Origin: JBBSHE01 sp038253325
Lineage (GTDB): Bacteria; Actinomycetota; Actinomycetes; Propionibacteriales; Nocardioidaceae
Length of the DNA: 22,485 nt
Direction: 5' to 3'
Assembly: GCA_038253325.1 (NCBI GenBank)
Contig: JBBSHE010000038.1
Location: 1-22,485, forward strand
The position numbers and the translations under genes were made by a program. The notes under the pieces were generated by a model. It saw nothing but the letters and a program-made list of their open reading frames with translations. It had not been told where the DNA came from and searched no databases. Below, piece after piece: positions 6,774 to 13,913 of the stretch. The first letter of the stretch is position 1, and each line of letters begins with the position of its first letter.

Positions 6774-7220
6774 TCATCCGATAGCGGAACCGATGCAGAC
6801 CAGGATGAAGCCGATGAGCAGGAGCCAGGATCGGAGCCCTTGGAAGAGTTCCCACCGGTTGCGGGTCTGCTTCCAGTCGGGTGGTGGGTTCTCGGCGTCC
6901 CACTTGCCAGTGGCCAGGTTGATCGGCACGTTGAACACGATCGTCGACGCCAACGCCAGCATGAACGCGACGGCTGCCAGCCAGCGCCAGAGCTGCGAGT
7001 CACCGTCACCCCTAGCCGCTGACGAGATCGCGAGTACAACGCACAGCGTCATCCCCACCGGCATCACCCGGCCGAAGGTCCGCAGCAGACCCTGCTCGAC
7101 CTCCAGGTGTGCCGTTGCCGGCAGGCGCCGAATCACCGGATGCACGAACGCGTACGACCCGAATTCCGCACATGCCACGAAGCCTGTGATCACCAGGGTC
7201 GCGAACTCCAGGACCTTCAT
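6774..7220 (-). CDS. DUF1772-family membrane protein
   Basis: 148 residues with four predicted membrane helices: about residues 4-28, 53-73, 83-105 and 127-147. The motif pattern fits DUF1772 (anthrone-oxygenase-like): an early ACAEFGSY followed by HPVIRRLP, then FNVPINLATGKWD, PPDWKQTRNRWELFQGLRSW and a final helix. These proteins often accompany SDRs and TetR regulators; their enzymatic role in bacteria is not established. The ATG at 7220 has GGAGG upstream (7226-7230 on the other strand) and the preceding in-frame stretch overlaps the upstream gene, so this start is preferred. It follows the SDR gene by 13 bp on the same strand, so the two are very likely cotranscribed. Confidence 0.85.
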   Translation of the reverse strand: MKVLEFATLVITGFVACAEFGSYAFVHPVIRRLPATAHLEVEQGLLRTFGRVMPVGMTLCVVLAISSAARGDGDSQLWRWLAAVAFMLALASTIVFNVPINLATGKWDAENPPPDWKQTRNRWELFQGLRSWLLLIGFILVCIGSAIG

Positions 7221-7233
7221 CCGAGCCTCCTCG

Positions 7234-7857
7234 TCATCGGCCGACAGCGATTGCTTGCCGCAGGTAGTCATCCGTCTCGGCCGACTGGACGAGAAGGTCG
7301 GCCAGCTCGCTGCGGACAACGAGCCCGACCCGTCCGCGCTCCCCCTCGCGAATCACCCGAGCCCGGCCGCGGGAACCGAAGCCGATGAACGTGGGCGGAC
7401 GCACCAGCACCCATTGCAGGCTGCTGTCGCGCACCACCGCCTCCTGGTTCTCCTTGTCGGGCACCATCGGAGCGAGCACGCGGAGAATGATGTGGCGATA
7501 CAGCAACGCGGTATTGGCGCGGCTTTTCCCAACACCCAGTAGCGTCACGCACACCAGCCGTGGCACCTGCATCCGCGTCATGACCGCGACCAGATTGGCG
7601 GTTCCCTGCTCGAGCAGGGTCGTTGCCTTGCGGGGGCTGGGCGTACCCAGTGTGCAGACCACCGCGTCTCGTCCGCTGACGGCTGGCTCGATCGACGCTG
7701 GATCGAGCACGTCGCCCTGGATGGAGTGCACCCCGGCCGGCAGGTTGGCCGTTTGCGCGTTCCGAACCAGTGCGCCGACGTGATGGCCTCGCGCCAATGC
7801 GCTAGCCACCACGGCGCGTCCGAGACCACCGGTAGCGCCAACCACGAGCAGCCGCAT
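7234..7857 (-). CDS. atypical SDR / NAD(P)H-binding (NmrA-like) protein
   Basis: 207 residues with an N-terminal Rossmann fold: LLVVGATGGLGRAV (GATGGLG at residues 7-13), followed by the second-strand region VGALVRN and the acidic turn GDVLDPASIEPAVSGRDAVVCTLGT. The later VLVRPPTFIGF strand is typical of NAD(P)-binding 'atypical SDR' proteins. The catalytic YxxxK of classical SDRs is absent, so it may be a redox sensor or a reductase of unknown substrate. Leader sequence contains AGGACAGGAC before the ATG as a plausible ribosome site. First gene of a two-gene unit with DUF1772, divergent from a TetR regulator gene across a 208-bp intergenic region. Confidence 0.87.
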   Translation of the reverse strand: MRLLVVGATGGLGRAVVASALARGHHVGALVRNAQTANLPAGVHSIQGDVLDPASIEPAVSGRDAVVCTLGTPSPRKATTLLEQGTANLVAVMTRMQVPRLVCVTLLGVGKSRANTALLYRHIILRVLAPMVPDKENQEAVVRDSSLQWVLVRPPTFIGFGSRGRARVIREGERGRVGLVVRSELADLLVQSAETDDYLRQAIAVGR

Positions 7858-7928
7858 GTCCTGTCCTGTTCCGCCAACCCTGATTTCGGCGCGCTAGCCG
7901 CCAGGTTATTTCTACCCGAACAGTCGAT

Positions 7929-7948
7929 AGGTTATCAGTCGTTAACCT
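7929..7948. promoter_or_regulatory. candidate TetR operator (AGGTTA inverted repeat with an extra half-site)
   Basis: AGGTTA (7929-7934) and TAACCT (7943-7948) form a perfect 6-bp inverted repeat with an 8-bp spacer. A further AGGTTAT lies at 7903-7909, 26 bp from the first half-site in the same orientation. All lie in the SDR-proximal half of the intergenic region, suggesting control of the SDR/DUF1772 unit. Confidence 0.5.
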
Positions 7949-8031
7949 GATGCGAGTACCAGGAGGCAGAAAGACGCTCGTCAACAGCCGAGCGTGGGCA
8001 GACACGACGAGGCGTCACGGCAGCTGAGTCC

Positions 8032-8059
8032 TTGATGCCGCTCCCAGCGGCACTATATT
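8032..8059 (+). promoter_or_regulatory. promoter of the second TetR gene (leaderless)
   Basis: TTGATG (8032-8037) and TATATT (8054-8059) with a 16-bp spacer form a strong housekeeping promoter. The -10 ends six bases before the ATG at 8066, so transcription should start at the initiation codon. Confidence 0.65.
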
Positions 8060-8065
8060 CCGAGA

Positions 8066-8743
8066 ATGGCGAAGTCGTCGGAGCAGGGGGAGCCGTCTCG
8101 CGCCACCATGCCATCCCAGCCTCGGAGACGTCGCAACCGCCGGGGCGAAGGCGAGTTTCTTCGCGACGAGATCCTCGAGGCGGCGAATCGGCTGATCGGG
8201 CAGATCGGTGACGCGGAGGCGCTGTCGATTCGGATGCTGGCCAACGACGTAGGCATCACACCGCCGTCGGTCTATCGACACTTCGACGACAAGGCAGCGA
8301 TCTTGAGGGCAGTGGTCGAAGGGCGGTTCGCGGACTTCGCAGACAGGATGAGCATGGCCGAGCAGGCGTCGCGCAGCCCGTTCGTCTCGTTGCGCCGCCG
8401 CTGCGAGGCGTACCTCAGATTTGCTGACGAACAGCCGGGACATTATCGGGTGCTCTTCAGCGCGGCGTCACTCGGCCCGGTCAGCATCGGTGTGACGGAC
8501 CGCCCCCATCCCGGCGCACCCTCCTTCCTCGCTCAGGTCTCGTCGGTTCAGCGGTGTATCGACGCCGGAGCCAGGCCGGAGGGCGATGCAACATTCATCG
8601 CGATCATGCTCTGGTCGACTCTGCACGGCTTTGCCGACTTGCGCATCGGGAAGCCCGAGATGCCGTGGCCAACCCCGCAAAGAGTCGTCGACGACACCCT
8701 CAAGCGCCTCCGGCTGGACCGCCGGCGGTCTACGAAGTCCTAG
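8066..8743 (+). CDS. TetR/AcrR-family transcriptional regulator
   Basis: 225 residues. An Arg-rich N-terminal tail to about residue 30 precedes the TetR DNA-binding domain: FLRDEILEAANRLIGQIGDAEALSIRMLANDVGITPPSVYRHFDDKAAILRAVV, with the recognition helix at PPSVYRHF. The C-terminal half (FRVLFSAA-like segment, then IMLWSTLHGFADLRI) resembles the WHG-type TetR C-terminal domain. It is divergent from the SDR/DUF1772 unit, which is the probable target, and is followed directly by the remains of an MFS transporter, which may once have been another target. An internal ATG at 8108 exists, but the strong promoter placed for a start at 8066 supports the longer form. Confidence 0.9.
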   Translation: MAKSSEQGEPSRATMPSQPRRRRNRRGEGEFLRDEILEAANRLIGQIGDAEALSIRMLANDVGITPPSVYRHFDDKAAILRAVVEGRFADFADRMSMAEQASRSPFVSLRRRCEAYLRFADEQPGHYRVLFSAASLGPVSIGVTDRPHPGAPSFLAQVSSVQRCIDAGARPEGDATFIAIMLWSTLHGFADLRIGKPEMPWPTPQRVVDDTLKRLRLDRRRSTKS

Positions 8744-9031
8744 CGGCCAGCGGGCCGCAGTCGGCGGCTGGTGACTGGATCCTCAACATCGGCCTGGTCT
8801 ACTACATGTTCGCGTTGACGGTCGACGCTCGCGTCCGGGTCCGTCCTGCTGGCCGCGATCGCACCGCAGGTCTTGCTCGGTTCTGTGGCGGGCGTCTTCG
8901 TCGACCCTTGGGACCGCCGCCGCACGCTTGCATCCCGGGAGCCGACGCTGCGGGTGATCTTCGTCGTTGCTGCGTGCACGTCCCTCGGAGAGGGAATCAT
9001 GGCAACGTTGTTCGCGGGAACGGACGGGTAG
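8744..9031 (+). pseudogene. degraded MFS transporter remnant
   Basis: Two reading frames give recognisable pieces of one MFS_3-type exporter. In the first frame, bases about 8761-8820 encode SAAGDWILNIGLVYYMFALT, the usual first membrane helix. Frame then changes near 8820 (two bases apparently lost) and 8822-8930 reads STLASGSVLLAAIAPQVLL followed by GSVAGVFVDPWDRRRTL, the helix 2 and cytoplasmic-loop signature. The same frame then jumps to RVIFVVAACTSLGEGIM, which in such transporters lies mid-protein, and stops at TAG 9029-9031. So it has no start, one frameshift, an internal deletion and no C-terminal half. It abuts the TetR stop codon, consistent with a lost regulator/efflux pair. Family assignment is by motif resemblance only. 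Confidence 0.75.
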
Positions 9032-9047
9032 CCCGCATTCCGGCGAG

Positions 9048-9053
9048 TAGCGT
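9048..9053 (+). promoter_or_regulatory. -10 element of the aminotransferase gene (leaderless)
   Basis: TAGCGT ends six bases before the ATG at 9060 and no ribosome binding site is present. It lies just after the transporter remnant's stop codon. No clear -35. Confidence 0.45.
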
Positions 9054-9059
9054 CGGTCC

Positions 9060-10376
9060 ATGACGCATGAGCTCGACCGTCGGACCCTGCTCGCCGGTGG
9101 TGCGCTCGCCATGGCGGCCGTCGGAGCGTCGACTGTCACCGGCTGCTCGGGAGCGGTCGAACGGGACGACGGCCGTGCGACCCCGCCATTGACGCCTACG
9201 GCGACGGCAACTTTCGACCCGTACGACTGGCAGCATGTGCAAGCTCAGTTTCCGCTCGATCCCCGACTGGCGCAGTTCGCCGCGTTCGTGCTCGCGGCCC
9301 ATCCACGTCCCATCCGGCAGGCGATCGACCGCGTACGGATGCAGCTCGACCAGGACACGGAAGCCACCCTGGCAACGGATCAGCAGCGCACCGCTGTGGT
9401 CCGTACCGGGATCGCCCATTACCTCGACGTGATACCGGAAGAGGTCGCCCTGACGGACAGCACGACGATGGGGCTTGCACTCACCTACCGAGGCCTGCGG
9501 TTGCAACCCGGTGACCACGTGCTCACCTCGACCCACGACTTCTACTCGACGTCGGAGTCGTTGCGGCTGGCCGCGGGCGCGACCGGTGCGAATGTGACGC
9601 AGGTACCGATGTACGACGACCCCGCGCGAGCGAGCGCAGGGCTGATGACCACGCGCGTCCGCGACGCGATCCGGCCCGAGACCCGCCTGGTCGCCCTGAC
9701 CTGGGTGCACTCGAGCACCGGGGTGCGAATCCCGGTACGCGCCATCGCAGATGTCATCGCCGCGATCAATGCCCGCCGGCCCTCAGCGCAGCAGATCCTG
9801 TTCTGTCTCGACTCCGTGCATGGGCTCGGTGCCGTCGATGCGACCGCGCCGGAGCTCGGCTGTGACGCGATGATGTCGGGGACCCACAAGTGGATCTTCG
9901 GTCCACGCGGCACCGGGTTCGTGTGGGCAAACGCCACGGCGGCAGACCGGCTCGGACCGATCATCCCGACGTTCGAGACCTTCTCGCCGTTCGGCCCAGG
10001 GTTCACGCCCGGCGGATACAAGGCCTTCGAGCACCGCTGGTCGGTCGCCGCCGCGTTCGACTTCCATCGAGCGATCGGCAAGCACCGCATCGCCTCCCGA
10101 GTGACCGAGATGGCGACCCAGCTGAAGTCCGGTGTTGCCAGGCTCCCCCACATCCGTCTCATCACCCCTCGCGACCCGGCAATTTCAGCCGGCATCGTGT
10201 GTTGCGATGTCGTCGGCCTGCCGCCCGAGGTGGTGGTTGCTCGGCTCCGACGGGAGCACCAGATCGTCGCCAGCAAGACGCCGTACGCGGTGTCGTACGT
10301 CCGATTCGGTACCAGCATCGCCGTCAACCCAAGCCAGGTCGACCACCTGGTCGAGGCTCTGTCGACGCTGAGATGA
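9060..10376 (+). CDS. Tat-exported lipoprotein, class V aminotransferase family (PLP-dependent)
   Basis: 438 residues. The N-terminus carries DRRTLLAGG (twin-arginine motif), a hydrophobic stretch and a lipobox VTGC with C29, so a membrane-anchored extracytoplasmic lipoprotein is predicted. Residues about 60-435 are a fold-type I PLP enzyme of the class V aminotransferase/isopenicillin N epimerase-like group: DSTTMG for phosphate binding, HSSTGVRIPV, CLDSVHG with D251 and H254, and SGTHKW with the Schiff-base lysine K277. Tat export fits, because a PLP enzyme must fold around its cofactor in the cytoplasm. Possible reactions include epimerisation, C-S lyase or desulfurase-type chemistry; the sequence does not decide. 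It is convergent with the P450 gene, 6 bp between stop codons. Confidence 0.88.
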   Translation: MTHELDRRTLLAGGALAMAAVGASTVTGCSGAVERDDGRATPPLTPTATATFDPYDWQHVQAQFPLDPRLAQFAAFVLAAHPRPIRQAIDRVRMQLDQDTEATLATDQQRTAVVRTGIAHYLDVIPEEVALTDSTTMGLALTYRGLRLQPGDHVLTSTHDFYSTSESLRLAAGATGANVTQVPMYDDPARASAGLMTTRVRDAIRPETRLVALTWVHSSTGVRIPVRAIADVIAAINARRPSAQQILFCLDSVHGLGAVDATAPELGCDAMMSGTHKWIFGPRGTGFVWANATAADRLGPIIPTFETFSPFGPGFTPGGYKAFEHRWSVAAAFDFHRAIGKHRIASRVTEMATQLKSGVARLPHIRLITPRDPAISAGIVCCDVVGLPPEVVVARLRREHQIVASKTPYAVSYVRFGTSIAVNPSQVDHLVEALSTLR

Positions 10377-10382
10377 CATCCG

Positions 10383-11684
10383 CTACGGTCTGGCGGCGCT
10401 CACTGCGGGAGGTGCACCCCTGACGAGGACGGGAAGGGACTCGATTCCGTAGACGATTGACAGCTCTCGGAACGACAGGTCCTTCGGGTCCACCGCGAGC
10501 CGCATGTCCGGAAAGCGTCGAGCGATGGCGCGGAACGCGATCCGAAGCTCCATCTTCGCCAGCTCTGCGCCGATGCAGCGATGGAAGCCATGACCGAAGG
10601 CCAGCTGCTGTGGTCCCTTGGGCCGATGCGGATTGAATTCGTGCGGGTCGGAGCCGAAGGCAAGGTCACGGTTGGCTGCGGTGAGCGAGCACAAGAGGAC
10701 GTCTCCGGCCGCGATCTGGTGCCCGAAGAGTTCCAGGTCCGTTCGGGCGAATCGGCCGAATGCGACCTGGACCACCGTGAGGAAGCGGAGCAGCTCCTCG
10801 ACGACGGAGTCCACGCTGTCCGGGTCTCGGTGGATCAGGGCATAGGCCTCAGGGTTCTGCAGGAGTACGAGCGTGCCGAGGCCGAGCATGCTTGCCGACG
10901 TCTCATATCCGCCGAGAAAGAGGCCGTCCGCGAACCCGCCGAGCTCGAAGTCTTCGATCTCGTCGCCGTGCTCCCTGACCATGGAGCCGAGCAGACCGTC
11001 ACCGGGGCAATCACGCTGGCGCACCGCCTCGGCGAACAGGAACTCCCTCGCCTTCGACGCGGCGCCGAATGCGCCGACCATGCCCTCCGACGCGTCGAAC
11101 CGTTCGTGTCCGAGCTGGCGAAATCGCTCGCGTTCGGTCTTGGGGAGACCGAGTAGCTCACAGATCACGAGGAAGGGCACGGGGAAAGCAAACGTGCGCA
11201 CCAGGTCCGTCACCGGACCATCAGCCTCGACGACATCAAGCTGGCGCTCGACGATCCCGGTGATCGTCGGCTCGAGGCGGGCAAGCCGACGCCTGGTGAA
11301 CTCGGGCGTCAGATACTTGCGCAACCGGGTGTGCTCGGGCGGGTCGGTGAAGCCGAGCCCCCCGATGGCATCCGGACCAGTTGCGTTCGACTTCCCGAGG
11401 AGCGACCGGATGTCGGTGCTGTAGCTGACCGTGTCCGAGAGCACCGTGCGAACCTCGTCGTACCCACTGACGAGCCAGATCCCCATCCCCATCACGTTGG
11501 CGAGCCGCTTGACCGGCTCGGTCTCGGTGAGGCTCGCGAGATCAGGCGCCGGGTTTACGCCCACGCGCCGCAGCGGCAAGGTCAACGGGGCAGGGATCGT
11601 CCGGAGCTTCGACAGGTCCGGCGTCGTGAGAGCCTTGTTGACGAGACGGCTGGCGTACCATCGCTTGGCCCACTTGACAGTCAC
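10383..11684 (-). CDS. cytochrome P450
   Basis: 433 residues, a soluble bacterial class I P450. The heme-binding loop FGHGFHRCIG has the axial thiolate C370; the EELLR (ExxR) K-helix motif, the FTDPPEHTRLR segment, and the I-helix GGYETS (E261, T262) are all present. The I-helix has tyrosine-glutamate in place of the usual Asp/Glu-Thr context AGxxT, seen in some P450s. No ferredoxin or reductase gene is nearby, so redox partners must be encoded elsewhere. The GTG start has GAGGGG upstream. Substrate unknown. The neighbouring lipoprotein aminotransferase is convergent and in another compartment, so a shared pathway is not implied. Confidence 0.95.
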   Translation of the reverse strand: MTVKWAKRWYASRLVNKALTTPDLSKLRTIPAPLTLPLRRVGVNPAPDLASLTETEPVKRLANVMGMGIWLVSGYDEVRTVLSDTVSYSTDIRSLLGKSNATGPDAIGGLGFTDPPEHTRLRKYLTPEFTRRRLARLEPTITGIVERQLDVVEADGPVTDLVRTFAFPVPFLVICELLGLPKTERERFRQLGHERFDASEGMVGAFGAASKAREFLFAEAVRQRDCPGDGLLGSMVREHGDEIEDFELGGFADGLFLGGYETSASMLGLGTLVLLQNPEAYALIHRDPDSVDSVVEELLRFLTVVQVAFGRFARTDLELFGHQIAAGDVLLCSLTAANRDLAFGSDPHEFNPHRPKGPQQLAFGHGFHRCIGAELAKMELRIAFRAIARRFPDMRLAVDPKDLSFRELSIVYGIESLPVLVRGAPPAVSAARP

Positions 11685-11750
11685 ACGAACCCCTCGGAGG
11701 TGGTCTTCCGCTTGCTTCTCCGAGGATCATCCCGCACGAGGCGTCAGGAC

Positions 11751-11770
11751 AATCAGGCATCACCCTGATT
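11751..11770. promoter_or_regulatory. inverted repeat upstream of the P450 gene
   Basis: AATCAGG (11751-11757) and CCTGATT (11764-11770) are perfect reverse complements with a 6-base spacer, 66 bp upstream of the P450 start and 25 bp after the sialidase-like gene's stop. No T tract follows on the minus strand. It may be an operator for the P450 gene or a weak terminator of the upstream gene. Confidence 0.45.
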
Positions 11771-11795
11771 TGACCCGTGTCGAACCTGTCGATGT

Positions 11796-13370
11796 CTAGT
11801 AGATGCCCGGCCCGGTGAGCTGGGTGGCGAACGCGGTGTGAACGCAGCTACCCGAGTTCGTGGTCGCCGCCCTGCAGCTCGGTGCGTTCGGATTGCGGGC
11901 GTCGCTCGCACGGAACTGGTCGTCGGTGTAGACGATGGATGCCATGCCGGTCGTGGGGCTGGCGGCGACACCGAAGTCGTCGTAGAGGTCTCGGTTCCCG
12001 GTGCAGCCGACACCGCTCTCGCAGACGCCGCCGTAGTGGTTCACCGGGCTGGCCGCGACCTGCGTGAATGTCGAACCTGCGGTGGTCGCGTTGAGGTTCT
12101 GCGCGAAGTAGACGTGCCAGGCAGCCGACGCCGGGTAGTTGTCAGGCGTCTCTCCGGCCGCGGGTGAGTGCGACGTCCCGTAGTAGACCACGTCGAGCTT
12201 GCCGCTGTCTCCGGACACGCTCCACGGGAAGATCGCCGTGTTCGCGGGCGTCCTGTTGACTCGGAACGGACCCTGCCAGGTCGTCCCCTGGGTCGTGGAG
12301 AAGCTGTAGAAGATATTGTGGTTGTCGCTGTAGACGGCGTACACGTTGCCCGTACGATCCACGCTGACGTTGGTGAACTGGTGACCGTAGCTGACGTTGA
12401 CATCGGGATTGATGTGGACGGGGTAGTCAGTGAATGTCACACCACCGTCGGTCGAGACTCCCATGTACACCGCGTTGTAGCAGGTGAAACCTCCGCACGC
12501 GATGTCTCCGGCCAGGTCCTTCGGGCCGCTGAAGATCTGGTAGAGAGTGTGGTTTCCCTTGGTGTGGTCGCCCTCGAAGGTGTCGCGTGCGATGGCGAGG
12601 TTGCCGATCGCATTGTTGGCGACGAGGTACGCGGCGTGGGACGGGTCGATGGCGCTGCTGTGCTGCGGGAACAGCAGGCCGCCGTTGTAGTCGCAGTCGA
12701 CGCTGATGTTCTGCACGGTGTCGTGGTAGGAGATGCAGACCTTGTCGCCGCCCTCGAGAGGCACCTTGAAGGGGCTCTGGTGTGAGTCGTCGGCGGCGAT
12801 CCACTCCCGGTCGTCGCCAACCATCTTGGCAGCCGCCGGCTGGAGCACGAAGCTCTTCCCACCGTCCTGGCTGTTGCTGACGTCGATGTTGGCGAGGTTC
12901 AGGCTGGCGATGTGGAGCGGCACGAATCCCGCGCTGTTGGTGTCGTCGCCGACAGCCACGTCGACGTCACCGCCTCCGGGCGCGATGCCAGAGTCGTTGC
13001 CGGTCGAGACGGCGTTGGGGGATGGCAGCGTGACATAGTGCAGACCGCCGTCGGTGGACTTCCACGCCTCGGTGCCCGCGCCCAGACCGTTCTCCGAGGC
13101 TGCATAGAAGTTGCCCTTCTCGTCCGCGCGGATTGCCGGCTCCCCGGCGACGTTGTAACACTTCGACGGGCCAGCGCCGGGACACTTGGTTCCAACGCTG
13201 CCGCCGCCCTCGTCCAGGCCAAACGTCTTGAGCCCGGCTGGTTCGAAGTTGGTGAACGTTGCGGCACCGGTTCCCGCCGGCGCTGGGGCAGTACTCCCCG
13301 CGGTCAGAGCGGCGATCGTCAACGGTATTGCGGCCGCGACGACGATGCGTGGGCGAAGATGTGAGCGCAC
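11796..13370 (-). CDS. secreted BNR-repeat/sialidase-like beta-propeller protein
   Basis: 524 residues from the GTG at 13370, chosen because AGGAGG (13377-13382) sits six bases upstream; an ATG 12 codons earlier lacks a ribosome site and would spoil the signal peptide. Residues 1-32 (RSHLRPR, then a long hydrophobic run ending APAPAG) are a Sec signal peptide. The mature protein has several Asp-box-like BNR motifs, STDGGLHY (~105), SQDGGKSF (~167), STDGGVTF (~306) and TTQGTTW (~358), the turns of a sialidase-type propeller, and paired cysteines. I see no convincing full sialidase active site (arginine triad), so glycosidase activity is unproven; it may be a lectin-like or binding protein. It lies alone between the VOC and P450 genes, all minus strand. 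Confidence 0.82.
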   Translation of the reverse strand: MRSHLRPRIVVAAAIPLTIAALTAGSTAPAPAGTGAATFTNFEPAGLKTFGLDEGGGSVGTKCPGAGPSKCYNVAGEPAIRADEKGNFYAASENGLGAGTEAWKSTDGGLHYVTLPSPNAVSTGNDSGIAPGGGDVDVAVGDDTNSAGFVPLHIASLNLANIDVSNSQDGGKSFVLQPAAAKMVGDDREWIAADDSHQSPFKVPLEGGDKVCISYHDTVQNISVDCDYNGGLLFPQHSSAIDPSHAAYLVANNAIGNLAIARDTFEGDHTKGNHTLYQIFSGPKDLAGDIACGGFTCYNAVYMGVSTDGGVTFTDYPVHINPDVNVSYGHQFTNVSVDRTGNVYAVYSDNHNIFYSFSTTQGTTWQGPFRVNRTPANTAIFPWSVSGDSGKLDVVYYGTSHSPAAGETPDNYPASAAWHVYFAQNLNATTAGSTFTQVAASPVNHYGGVCESGVGCTGNRDLYDDFGVAASPTTGMASIVYTDDQFRASDARNPNAPSCRAATTNSGSCVHTAFATQLTGPGIY

Positions 13371-13417
13371 TCTGTGCCTCCTGTAACAGCGACCGTATGC
13401 GGCCATTTTGACATGGT

Positions 13418-13451
13418 ATGCCGTGATCGCAAACTAACCCATCAACGGCAT
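13418..13451. repeat. interrupted inverted repeat upstream of the sialidase-like gene
   Basis: ATGCCGT (13418-13424) and ACGGCAT (13445-13451) are perfect 7-bp reverse complements 20 bases apart, 48 bp upstream of the sialidase-like gene. Half-site centres are 27 bp apart, so it could be a two-site operator or a loose hairpin; it could also be chance. Confidence 0.3.
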
Positions 13452-13497
13452 TCGTGTCCACCAGATGCGCCGGGGCCGCGTCCTCGTTCGGTCCCGG

Positions 13498-13875
13498 TCA
13501 TTCGGGGGCGGCCGCCAGGTGGCTCACCAGGCCGACGAGATTCCCCTCGCTGTCACGGAGGAACGCTTGCCACTCGTCCGTGCCGGACGGGCCGAGCGTG
13601 TCGTCGTGGTGATGGAAGATGAGGTGCGGGTCGCTATCGATCACAACGTCGCTCGCGCGAAGGCGATCGACCGTCTCACGAACGTCGTCGACGCGAAGAT
13701 AGATCGTGGCGGACGGTGCCGCGCCCTCGAGCATGAGCCGCACACCGCCGAGGTCGAAGAACAGCAAACCGGGCGGGTCGTACCTGGCGATCGGCGGCTG
13801 TCCCAACAGGTCCTCGTAGAACGCCGCGGCGCGGTCGAGATCATCGGCGTGTTGGGCGATCTGAACAACATTCAA
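13498..13875 (-). CDS. VOC-family (glyoxalase/bleomycin-resistance-like) protein
   Basis: 125 residues from a TTG start at 13875, chosen because GGAGG lies nine bases upstream and the domain begins at once (NVVQIAQHADDLDRAAAFYEDLLG). The single VOC domain shows the usual pattern: an early H in IAQHADDLDRA, FYxDLLG, LLFFDLGGVRLML, IYLRVDDV with DRLRASDV, and the final WQAFLRDSEGNLVGLVSH. Possible metal ligands are the early His, E of MLEG and the E in DSEGN. Family members include isomerases, dioxygenases and drug-binding proteins; this is uncommitted. It is last in the ABC exporter operon, 38 bp after the permease, which hints at a detoxification or drug-related role. The frame is open upstream to 14478, but that part is antisense to nothing real and overlaps the permease. 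Confidence 0.85.
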   Translation of the reverse strand: MNVVQIAQHADDLDRAAAFYEDLLGQPPIARYDPPGLLFFDLGGVRLMLEGAAPSATIYLRVDDVRETVDRLRASDVVIDSDPHLIFHHHDDTLGPSGTDEWQAFLRDSEGNLVGLVSHLAAAPE

Positions 13876-13913
13876 GATGGTCTGCCTCCGGAGCAGATTA
13901 GCAAGGAGCGACG

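Noticed and set aside
9060..11684. Natural-product gene cluster built on the aminotransferase and P450
   Set aside because: The genes are convergent, predicted to act in different compartments, and no synthase, carrier or tailoring partners are nearby.
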